Shown in pieces: positions 1 through 6,167 of a stretch of 6,191 bases of DNA (position 1 is the first letter of the stretch; every line of letters begins with the position of its first letter). Origin of the DNA: an uncultured Acetobacteraceae bacterium (GTDB taxonomy: Bacteria > Pseudomonadota > Alphaproteobacteria > Acetobacterales > Acetobacteraceae); NCBI GenBank assembly GCA_937930165.1, contig CALGVL010000346.1, positions 1-6,191 of the forward strand. Direction: 5' to 3'. The position numbers and the translations under genes are program-made. Under the pieces are notes generated by a model. The model saw nothing but the letters and a program-made list of their open reading frames with translations. It ran no database searches and was not told the DNA's origin.

Positions 1-23
1 TCAGACGTGTGCTCTTCCGATCT
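1..23 (+). other. Illumina adapter remnant (artefact)
   Basis: These 23 bases match the 3' end of the Illumina TruSeq read-2 adapter, ending in the diagnostic GCTCTTCCGATCT, and point into the insert. They are library-construction sequence, not genome. In the frame of the downstream oxidoreductase they translate to the stop-free peptide QTCALPI, followed by a hybrid Cys codon. Automatic gene callers would therefore extend the first protein with adapter-derived residues. Confidence 0.98.
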
Positions 24-766
24 GCATGCCGGATCTCGATGCCTTCCTGGCCGGCTTCGAGGCCGCTTCCGGGTCGAGTTGGTCGGTGGGCTGGATCGAC
101 GCCCTGGCGCAGGGTGCCGCGCTCGGCCGCGGCATCCTGGAGACGGCGGAGCCGAGCCCGGACAGCATCGCGCCGCCCCCGAAGCGGGCACGCAGCTTCC
201 CCTCCGACGCGCCTGGATGGCTGCTCAACCGCGCCAGCGTGCGGGCCTTCAATGCCGCCTATTGGCGCCGCGTGCCGGCCGGCGGGGAGGAGCGCATCCT
301 GCCCTACCGCAAATTCCTCTACCCGCTGGATGCCATCCATGGCTGGAACCGCATCTACGGCCGCGCCGGCTTCCGCCAGTTCCAGTGCGTCGTGCCACAG
401 GCGGGTGGGGCCGCGGCGCTGCGCCGGCTGCTGGAGGCCGTGGCCGCCAATGGCGATGCCTCCTTCCTGGCCGTGCTGAAATCCATGGGCCGCGCCGGGC
501 GCGGGCTGCTCTCCTTCGCCATGCCCGGCTACACCCTGGCGCTGGACATCCCCGCCCGGCCCGGCAGCGAGGCGCTGTTCGCGGTGCTGGAACGCATCAC
601 GCTGGAGGCAGGCGGGCGCATCTACCTCGCCAAGGACAGCATGCTCTCCGCCGCAGGCTTCGCCGCCATGTATCCGGATGCCGGCCGGTTCCAGGCCATC
701 CGCGCGCGGGTGGATCCGCAGTGCCGCCTCTCCTCCGACATGTCCCGCCGGCTCGGCCTGGGATGA
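24..766 (+). CDS. dprE1: DprE1-like FAD-linked oxidoreductase, C-terminal half (5' truncated)
   Basis: In mycobacteria DprE1 is the flavoenzyme that oxidises the 2'-OH of decaprenyl-phosphoryl-beta-D-ribose, the first half of its epimerisation to the arabinose donor. The N-terminal FAD-binding domain lies beyond the contig edge. The ATG at 26 is an internal methionine, so 26 is not a real start. The visible 246 residues (numbered from that Met) match the C-terminal half of the family: YPLDAIHGWNRIYG (99-112), RQFQ (117-120), LKSMG (151-155), AKDS (202-205) and the ending SDMSRRLGLG. By an alignment from memory, Gln118, Gln120, Lys152 and Lys203 correspond to M. tuberculosis Gln334, Gln336, Lys367 and Lys418, all active-site positions. 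The position of the benzothiazinone-target Cys387 is Ala172. The stop overlaps the next start as ATGA, as expected for a DprE1-DprE2 pair. Another FAD-linked sugar-alcohol oxidase is the main alternative. Confidence 0.85.
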
Positions 767-1515
767 GTGCCGCCATGCCCCCCACCTGGCTTATGCTCGG
801 CGCCTCCTCCTCCGTGGCGCGGGCCTTCGCGCGGGAGGCGGCGGCGCATGGCGCGGATCTGCTGCTGGCCGGCCGCGACATGGAGGACCTGGAACGCCAG
901 GCGGCCGATCTCCGCATCCGCCACGGCGTGCAGGTGGTGCCGCTGCCTTTCGACGCGCAGGACTTCGCCGCGCATGCCGCCTTCGCCCGGGACTGCGGCG
1001 CCCGCGCCTCCGGCCTGCTGAACGTCTTCCTTGCCTTCGGTACCATGGCGCCGCAGGCGGAGGCGGATCTCGACTCAGCCGTTGCCGCGCAGATGGTGGA
1101 GGCGAATTTCACCGGCGCCGCCTCCATCCTCGCTGCCCTGGCGCCAGTGCTGGAAGCGCGGCGCGGCGGCACCGTCATCGCTCTCGGCTCCGTAGCCGGG
1201 GATCGCGGGCGGCCGCGCAACTACCTTTATGGCGCGACCAAGGCAGCGCTGCACACCTATCTGCAGGGCTATGCTGCGCGGCTCTCGCGCGCCGGTGTAA
1301 GGGTGCTGTGCCTGAAGGCCGGCGTCATGGATACGGCGATGACCTGGCCTCTCCCCCGCCTGCCCTTCATGGTCTCGCCGCAGCGCTTCGCGGCGGCGGC
1401 CTGGCAGCTGGCGAGTCGCGGTTCCGGCAGCGCCTACCTGCCGCGCGTCTGGTGGCCGGTGATGACGGTTATCCGCTCGCTCCCGACCCGGATCTTCAAC
1501 CGCCTGGATCTCTGA
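763..1515 (+). CDS. dprE2: DprE2-like short-chain dehydrogenase/reductase
   Basis: This is a complete 250-residue SDR, close to the roughly 254 residues of mycobacterial DprE2. That enzyme reduces the 2'-keto intermediate made by DprE1 to give decaprenyl-phosphoryl-arabinose. The N-terminal Rossmann motif is LGASSSVARAFA (12-23), a variant of TGxxxGIG. AFGTMAP (91-97) replaces the usual NNAG, a change typical of DprE2-type SDRs. Asn115, Ser143, Tyr156 and Lys160 (in YGATK) make up the catalytic set. A hydrophobic stretch lies near the C-terminus (about 225-240). The start at 763 was chosen because it overlaps the upstream stop as ATGA, which suggests translational coupling. The Met codon at 775 is a possible alternative, and neither has a strong Shine-Dalgarno. 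The SDR call is near certain. The DprE2 assignment rests mostly on the partner gene, and the true polyprenyl substrate is unproven. Confidence 0.85.
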   Translation: MSAAMPPTWLMLGASSSVARAFAREAAAHGADLLLAGRDMEDLERQAADLRIRHGVQVVPLPFDAQDFAAHAAFARDCGARASGLLNVFLAFGTMAPQAEADLDSAVAAQMVEANFTGAASILAALAPVLEARRGGTVIALGSVAGDRGRPRNYLYGATKAALHTYLQGYAARLSRAGVRVLCLKAGVMDTAMTWPLPRLPFMVSPQRFAAAAWQLASRGSGSAYLPRVWWPVMTVIRSLPTRIFNRLDL

Positions 1516-1720
1516 ACCGGCCATCTCCGCCTCCTCCGGCAGCCTTATTGGGCGCGTGGGCGCCAGCGACCTGGTCCTCGGTTGAATGTGATGCGACACG
1601 ACAACTGGTCCGTTTCTGCATCACCTATGCTCGGCGCAGACGCGAGCGGCGGGACGCATGAGCAGGACAGGCTGGGCCGCAGCAGAAGCATCATGGCCAC
1701 GCCCCTGCAGTGGCTAGGCC
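1516..1720. other. Intergenic gap between SDR and glycosyltransferase
   Basis: These 205 bases hold no convincing gene. A short GC hairpin (GGCGC, loop GTGG, GCGCC at 1551-1564) has no T-run after it, so it is not a standard intrinsic terminator. TTGAAT at 1582-1587 resembles a -35 box but has no matching -10 box about 17 bases downstream. A 7-bp inverted repeat lies at 1588-1624. A 19-codon reading frame (ATG 1658 to TAG 1715) sits in frame just ahead of the glycosyltransferase and could be an upstream leader or chance. Confidence 0.5.
1588..1624. repeat. 7-bp inverted repeat, possible operator or hairpin
   Basis: GTGATGC (1588-1594) and its exact reverse complement GCATCAC (1618-1624) are separated by 23 bases in the gap ahead of the glycosyltransferase. 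The arms do not extend further: T at 1587 faces C at 1625. This could be a regulator half-site pair or an RNA stem, but a 7-bp match in a 205-base gap may also be chance. Confidence 0.25.
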
Positions 1721-2956
1721 GTGGCTGCAGCATCGGCCGTGCGGCTCACCCTCATCGTCCTGCTCGGCCTGGGGCTGCGCCTGTACCGCCTGGACGCGGT
1801 CTCGCTCTGGAGCGACGAGATCTTCACCGTCCACTGGATCCATAAGGATCTGCGCTTCCTCTGGACGGACGGCCTTATCATCGAGACGTCGCCGCCGCTC
1901 TACTACACGCTGCTGAAATTCTGGGCCTGGCTGGCGGGGCCGAGCGACTTCTCCATGCGGCTGTTCTCCGCCCTGGCCTCGGCCGCGACCATCCCGCTGG
2001 TCTATCTGCTGGGCCGCGCCTTCGGGCCGCCGGCAACCGGGCTTGCCGCGGCGCTGCTCTTCGCGCTCATGCCCATGCAGCTCTTCTATGCGCAGGAGGT
2101 GCGCACCTATGCGCTGTTGCCACTTTTCTTCGCCACGGCGCTGCTCGGCCTGCTGCACTTCACCCGTACCGCTACGGCACAGGACCGGACGGGAGGATGG
2201 CAGGGCCTGCCTCTCTTCACTATCAGTGCGCTGTTGCTGATCTACAGCCACGCCACTTCGGTCTTCACCGTTGCGGCCTTGGATATCTGCTGCGCCGGGC
2301 TGCTGCTGGCCTCGCTCGCCTTCCTGCGCCTAGACCGGCAGGCAGCCGCCTTCCTGCTGGGTGTCCCCGCCCTCCTCCTGGCGACCATGATCCGCCTGAG
2401 CTTCAAATCCCCCTTCCTCATCCCGCGCATCACGATCTGGATCGCGGTGCCGGTCTGCGTGCTGGCGGCGCTGGCCCTGCATTCGCCGGTGCCACGCATG
2501 CTGCGGGCCGCGCTCGCCCTGGCCTTCGTGGCCTGCATCGGCGTCGGGCTGCACGGCGTCTATGCCCGCACGCCCACGGACAAGGAGGACTGGCGCGGGC
2601 TGGTGGCCGAGCTGATGCCGCGACTGGCGCCGCAGGACATTCTTGCCGTCGGGCCCGGATCCGGCGTGCTGCCGCTGCTGCACTATTCCGGCGGCGTGCT
2701 GGAGAGGACGCAGCGGCAGATCTGGCGCTGGGTGCCGGCGCCGCGCGATCCCGACATCTACCTCCCCGACACGATCCCGCCGCCCCTGCTGGTTTCGACC
2801 GAAACCCTGGTGGCGGCCGCGCGCGAAGGTCGCCGCATCCGCCTGGTGCTGCAGGAGAGGGACTGGCTGCGCCATGCCCAGGCGGCCCTGTCGGCGACGC
2901 CGCCACCGGTCTCGGTGGACCGCAGCCATCCGCGGCTCGTGCTGATCACCTGGTAG
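1721..2956 (+). CDS. GT-C fold membrane glycosyltransferase (GT39/ArnT/RgtABCD-like)
   Basis: This 411-residue multi-pass inner-membrane protein probably transfers a sugar from a polyprenyl-phosphate carrier on the periplasmic side. After the first membrane helix (about 8-22) comes LYRLDAVSLWSDEI with Asp32-Glu33, the GT-C loop acid expected to be catalytic. ETSPPLYYTLLKFW (55-68) and FYAQEVRTYALL (122-133) are hallmark segments of the PMT_2/RgtABCD group. Further hydrophobic helices lie near 85-98, 106-120, 131-147, 164-200, 208-224, 238-254 and 262-280. A soluble C-terminal tail follows, opening with KEDWRGLVAEL (288-298). The start is uncertain. GTG 1721 is the first possible start after an in-frame TAG at 1715, no clear Shine-Dalgarno is seen, and GTG 1739 also fits. 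The upstream DprE1/DprE2-like pair suggests a lipid-linked pentose donor, which is inference. The acceptor is unknown. Confidence 0.85.
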   Translation: MAAASAVRLTLIVLLGLGLRLYRLDAVSLWSDEIFTVHWIHKDLRFLWTDGLIIETSPPLYYTLLKFWAWLAGPSDFSMRLFSALASAATIPLVYLLGRAFGPPATGLAAALLFALMPMQLFYAQEVRTYALLPLFFATALLGLLHFTRTATAQDRTGGWQGLPLFTISALLLIYSHATSVFTVAALDICCAGLLLASLAFLRLDRQAAAFLLGVPALLLATMIRLSFKSPFLIPRITIWIAVPVCVLAALALHSPVPRMLRAALALAFVACIGVGLHGVYARTPTDKEDWRGLVAELMPRLAPQDILAVGPGSGVLPLLHYSGGVLERTQRQIWRWVPAPRDPDIYLPDTIPPPLLVSTETLVAAAREGRRIRLVLQERDWLRHAQAALSATPPPVSVDRSHPRLVLITW

Positions 2957-3035
2957 GAGGGCGCCGCGAAACGAGGAACGGGTTGGTCCTCCGCTTCGGC
3001 CATGCCAGTTTGACGCCCTGCGACGCCTCGGAGCG

Positions 3036-3042
3036 AAGGAGG
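3036..3042 (+). promoter_or_regulatory. Strong ribosome binding site for the GST gene
   Basis: AAGGAGG, a near-perfect Shine-Dalgarno, lies nine bases before ATG 3052 and fixes that start. It is the clearest ribosome site in the window and marks the head of the three-gene overlapping block. The rest of the 2957-3051 gap shows a weak stem (GAGGA 2973-2977 with TCCTC 2987-2991) without a T-run, and a TTGACG at 3010-3015 without a recognisable -10 box. Neither a terminator nor a promoter can be claimed. Confidence 0.8.
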
Positions 3043-3051
3043 GATTCCGCA

Positions 3052-3705
3052 ATGCCGGAGGGCAGGCTGGTGATTGGCAACAAGCGCTACTCCTCCTGGA
3101 GTCTGCGCGGCTGGCTGGCGGTGCGACTGGCGGGGCTGGATGTGGAGGAGGTGGTGATCCCCCTGGCCGGGGGCAGCACACCGGCGGTGAAGGCGGCCAC
3201 GCCCTCGGGCACCGTGCCCTATCTGGAGCATCGCGGTACCCGGATCTGGGAGAGCCTGGCCATCGGCGAATACTGCGCCGAATTCGCGCCGCAACTCTGG
3301 CCTGCGGACCGGGCAGCACGCGCCCATGCCCGCAGCCTGGCCGCCGAGATGCATGCCGGCTTCCGCGGGCTGCGTCAGGCCATGTTCTTCAATGCCGGCC
3401 GCAGCTTCCCCGGTGGCGGCCGCACACCGGAGGCATTGGCCGACATCGCCCGCATCGAGTCCGCATGGCGGGAAGCACTGGACGCGCATGGTGGCCCCTT
3501 CCTCCTCGGCCGCGACTTCACCCTGGCGGATGTCATGTTCGCCCCCGTCGCCGGCCGCTTCCTGACCTGGGAGCCCGACCTCACCCCCGAAAGCCGTGCC
3601 TATGTCGAGGCAGTCCGCGCCCATCCTCTGGTGGCGCGCTGGTACGCGGAGGCGCTGGCCGAGCCGGCCGAATGGCAGATCCCCCGTTATGAGGCCCCGG
3701 CATGA
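3052..3705 (+). CDS. Glutathione S-transferase family protein
   Basis: This 217-residue cytosolic protein has the standard two-domain GST length. The N-terminal thioredoxin-like domain (about 5-83) has NKRYSSWSLRGWL (10-22), where Ser14 or Ser15 would be the glutathione-activating serine. It also has TVPYLEH with the cis-proline Pro56, and Glu67-Ser68, which bind the gamma-glutamyl part of glutathione. The helical C-terminal domain (about 88-210) includes FLLGRDFTLADVMFAPV (150-166) with the conserved N-capping Asp160. The family conjugates or isomerises electrophiles with glutathione, but the specific substrate cannot be read from the sequence. The start is fixed by a strong AAGGAGG nine bases upstream. 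The stop overlaps the next start as ATGA, so it is probably translated together with the glyoxalase-like gene. That pairing fits a glutathione or small-molecule detoxification role, though this is only suggestive. Confidence 0.9.
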   Translation: MPEGRLVIGNKRYSSWSLRGWLAVRLAGLDVEEVVIPLAGGSTPAVKAATPSGTVPYLEHRGTRIWESLAIGEYCAEFAPQLWPADRAARAHARSLAAEMHAGFRGLRQAMFFNAGRSFPGGGRTPEALADIARIESAWREALDAHGGPFLLGRDFTLADVMFAPVAGRFLTWEPDLTPESRAYVEAVRAHPLVARWYAEALAEPAEWQIPRYEAPA

Positions 3706-4628
3706 GTGGCCGGTCCCCCTCCGCCATCCCCCCCACCGCCGTCGCGCTGGACCATGTGGGTGTCGCCGCGCGCGACCTGGGAACCTTGGCGGCGGCCTAT
3801 GAACGGCTCGGCTTCACCCTCAGCCCCGTGGCGCAGCAAAGCGGGCGGCGCGCCCCCGGCCTGCCGGTGGAGCGATTCGGCAGTGGCAACCGCTGCGCCT
3901 TTCTGCGCCATGGCTATATCGAGCTGATCGCGATCCTCGATCCCGACCTGTTCGACAATGGGCTGAATGGCTGGCTGGCCCGCTATCCCGGCCTGCACAT
4001 CCTGGCCCTGGCCATGCAGGACGAGGAGGCGAATCTGGACCGCCTGCGCCGCGCCGGCCTGCCGGTGCCGGGTGTCGCGTATCTGGAGCGCCCAGTGGAG
4101 CCGGGCGGCCCCATCGCCCAATTCGCTCGCCTGCCCTTGCCGGATGCGCCGGAGGGCCGGCTGCAGCTTATCCGCCACCTGACGCCGGAACTGGTCTGGC
4201 AGCCCCGCTGGATGGACCATGCCAATGGCGCGGTGGCGCTGGAATCCGTGCTGCTGACCTCCGCCAATCCGGCCGGGACCGCCGCCCGCCTCTCCCGCCT
4301 AGCCGGCCTGCCGCTGGAGCCTGATCCGGCGGGCGGCTACCGCCTGGTCCTGCCCGGTGCCGAGGGGGCGGCCGGGCCACAGGCACCGCTGACGCAGACC
4401 ACGCTGCGCATCCTGGAGGAGGCCGCCATCCCCCGCCTGCTGCCGGGGGTGGAGGTGCCCTGCCTGCCCTTCATGGCCGGCATGGTGGTGCGCACCGGGG
4501 ATGGCAATGCGGCGGCGCGGCGCGTGCTGCACGGCATCCCGGCGGTGAAGGCGCCGGGGGATTGGGGCGCCGGGCTGATGGTGCCGCCGGAATTCGCGGG
4601 GGGCGCGGCGCTGGTCTTCGCGCCGTGA
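3702..4628 (+). CDS. Two-domain VOC / glyoxalase-like protein
   Basis: This 308-residue protein has two related vicinal-oxygen-chelate halves. The first opens with VALDHVGVAARDLGTLAAAY (14-33) and carries His18, GYIELIAI with Glu74, and His99, the kind of residues that bind metal in VOC enzymes. The second begins near His173 with VALESVLLTSANPAGTAARL (178-197), which echoes the opening of the first half and points to an internal duplication. The layout resembles the Pfam Glyoxalase_3 / glyoxalase-like group, whose members are mostly uncharacterised, so no reaction is assigned. The second half keeps the fold but has fewer obvious metal ligands and may be structural. The gene overlaps the GST stop by ATGA and the methyltransferase start by GTGA, so all three are likely on one transcript. 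The VOC fold is well supported; the function is open. Confidence 0.85.
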   Translation: MSGRSPSAIPPTAVALDHVGVAARDLGTLAAAYERLGFTLSPVAQQSGRRAPGLPVERFGSGNRCAFLRHGYIELIAILDPDLFDNGLNGWLARYPGLHILALAMQDEEANLDRLRRAGLPVPGVAYLERPVEPGGPIAQFARLPLPDAPEGRLQLIRHLTPELVWQPRWMDHANGAVALESVLLTSANPAGTAARLSRLAGLPLEPDPAGGYRLVLPGAEGAAGPQAPLTQTTLRILEEAAIPRLLPGVEVPCLPFMAGMVVRTGDGNAAARRVLHGIPAVKAPGDWGAGLMVPPEFAGGAALVFAP

Positions 4629-5374
4629 CGACGGCGAGCGCCATCGGCCGGTCCTTGCGCCTCTACTATTCGCCTGGCCGGGCGGCGCTGCTGGACGAAT
4701 TCCACCGGCGCTTCCTCGGCCCCGGCGAGCTTGGCTTCGATATCGGTGCGCATGTCGGAGACCGGACGGCCAGCTTCCGCCGCCTCAGCGCGCGGGTGGT
4801 GGCTGTCGAGCCGCAGCCGCGCCTTGCCCGCCTGCTGCGGCTGCTCTTCGGCCGCGATCCCGGCGTGGTGCGGGTGGCAGCGCTTGCCGGCGCTGCGGCG
4901 GGCGAGGCGGTGTTGCGCCTGAACAGCGCCAACCCCACCGTCGCCACCGCCAGCCCGGATTTCATCGCCGCAGCGGATGGCGCGCCGGGCTGGGAGGGCC
5001 AGCACTGGGATGGCGAACTCGCCCTGCCCGTGACGACGCTGGACGCGCTGGCCGCTGCGCATGGGCGCCCGGATTTCGTGAAACTCGATGTGGAGGGTTT
5101 CGAGGCCGAAGCGTTAGCCGGCCTCTCCTTCGCCCCGCGCGCCTTGTCCTTCGAATTCACCACCATCCAGCGCAAGGTGGCGCTGGATTGCCTGGAGCGG
5201 CTGGCCGCGCTGGGCTACCGCGCCTTCAATGCCTGCCTCGGCGAGAGCATGCGCTTCGTCCATGCTGCGCCGCTGCCGGCAGGCGCCATGGCCGATTGGC
5301 TCACGGCGCTGCCGGCGGAAGCCAATTCCGGCGATGTCTATGCCAGCCTGGAGCCGGAGCGGATCACGCCCTAG
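4625..5374 (+). CDS. FkbM family SAM-dependent methyltransferase
   Basis: This is a 249-residue class I methyltransferase of the FkbM type, usually O-methylating sugars, polyketides or other metabolites. LGFDIGAHVGDRTASF (36-51) is the SAM-binding motif I with Asp39. VVAVEPQP (58-65) supplies the acidic Glu62 that would hold the SAM ribose. LPVTTLDAL (134-142) and PDFVKLDVEGFEAEAL (149-164), with Lys153, Asp155 and Glu157, form the characteristic FkbM signature. The start is taken as GTG 4625 because GTGA joins it to the upstream stop and the protein then has a normal length. An in-frame ATG at 4562 would add 21 low-complexity residues lying inside the preceding gene. The stop TAG (5372-5374) is interlocked with the stop of the convergent - strand gene. 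The substrate is unknown. A glycan substrate is possible given the glycosyltransferase upstream, but this is speculative. Confidence 0.88.
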   Translation: MTTASAIGRSLRLYYSPGRAALLDEFHRRFLGPGELGFDIGAHVGDRTASFRRLSARVVAVEPQPRLARLLRLLFGRDPGVVRVAALAGAAAGEAVLRLNSANPTVATASPDFIAAADGAPGWEGQHWDGELALPVTTLDALAAAHGRPDFVKLDVEGFEAEALAGLSFAPRALSFEFTTIQRKVALDCLERLAALGYRAFNACLGESMRFVHAAPLPAGAMADWLTALPAEANSGDVYASLEPERITP

Positions 5375-6167
5375 CCGGCTAGGTCCTTCAACACATCGTA
5401 GAGCGCGCTCTTCGCCTCGAAGCCGATGCCCGGGATGTCGGGCATGCGGATGCGGCTGTCCTGCACTGGCGTGGAATCCGCGAAGCCGCCGAAGGGGGCG
5501 AAGACCTCCGGATAGCTCTCATTGCCGCCGAGGCCGAGCCCCACCGCGATGTTCAGCGCGAATTGGTGGCCGCCATGCGGCACGCAGCGGCGCGGTGACC
5601 AGCCATGCTGCTGCAACATGTTCAGCGTGCGCAGATACTCCACCAGCCCATAGGACAGCGCCGGGTCGAATTGCAGGATGTCGCGATCCGGGCGCAGCCC
5701 ACCATGCCGGATCAGGTTGCGCGCATCCTGCATGGAGAACAGGTTCTCGCCGGTCGCGATCGGCGGCTGGTAGTGCTCGGCCAATGTCGCGTGGGTGGCG
5801 TAGTCCAGCGGATCCAGCGGTTCCTCGTACCAGCGCAGGCGGTAGGGCTCCAGCGCCGCGGCATAGGCCAGCGCCGCATGCAGGCCGAAACGCCCGTTCA
5901 CATCCACGCAGAGCCGCGAGCCGTCGCCGCCCAGCAGCTTCAGCACCGCCTCGATCCGCGCGATGTCCAGCTTCAGCGCATCCTTGATCGGCGTGCCGGG
6001 CGCGCCGCCGATCTTCATCTTCACCACCGAATAGCCCATGTCGAGGTAGCGCTGCATCTCCTCGACAAGCTGATCCACGCCCTTGCCGGGATAGTAGTAG
6101 CCACCGGCGGCGTAGACCCAGGCGGTTTCATCCGCCTGGCCCTGACGGAAACGCTCGGCCAGCAGGC
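5371..6167 (-). CDS. tarD: D-tartrate dehydratase-like enolase-superfamily enzyme (5' truncated)
   Basis: This gene reads leftwards and its N-terminus is lost at the contig edge; 264 of an expected roughly 390 residues are present. TarD-type enzymes dehydrate D-tartrate to oxaloacetate with Mg2+. Numbering from the GTG at 6078 (internal, not a start), the sequence has the base motif KMK (Lys20, Lys22), metal ligands Asp59 (DVNGRF), Glu85 (WYEEP) and Glu111 (ATGENLF), and the catalytic His168 (CVPHGGHQ). By alignment from memory these equal Lys184, Asp213, Glu239, Glu265 and His322 of Bradyrhizobium TarD. Upstream of 6078 the frame stays open to 6167 and reads YAAGGYYYPGK, also typical of the family. 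About eight extra residues lie between KMK and Asp59. In-frame adapter codons beyond 6167 give the spurious peptide HDALPI. Another acid-sugar dehydratase is the alternative. Confidence 0.85.

Noticed and set aside
7..762. Long + strand reading frame upstream of and in frame with the SDR, which would make a 502-residue fusion
   Set aside because: It begins in adapter sequence (MCSSDL is an adapter-derived peptide), and its first 250 residues are Arg/Pro/Ala-rich shadow translation of the DprE1-like gene. The SDR starts at 763.
1551..1564. GC hairpin as intrinsic terminator after the SDR
   Set aside because: The stem is only five base pairs and no T-run follows.
2973..2991. GAGGA/TCCTC stem after the glycosyltransferase as terminator
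   Set aside because: Short stem, nine-base loop and no T-run, so indistinguishable from chance.
2197..3051. N-terminal extension of the GST frame back into the glycosyltransferase
   Set aside because: The extension is shadow translation of the glycosyltransferase. The strong Shine-Dalgarno before 3052 and the family's normal length fix the start there.
2330..3319. Long - strand open frame of 329 codons across the glycosyltransferase and GST
   Set aside because: It spans two well-supported + strand genes and their gap, is low-complexity and rich in Arg/Pro/Ala/Gln, and is the usual antisense artefact of high-GC coding DNA.
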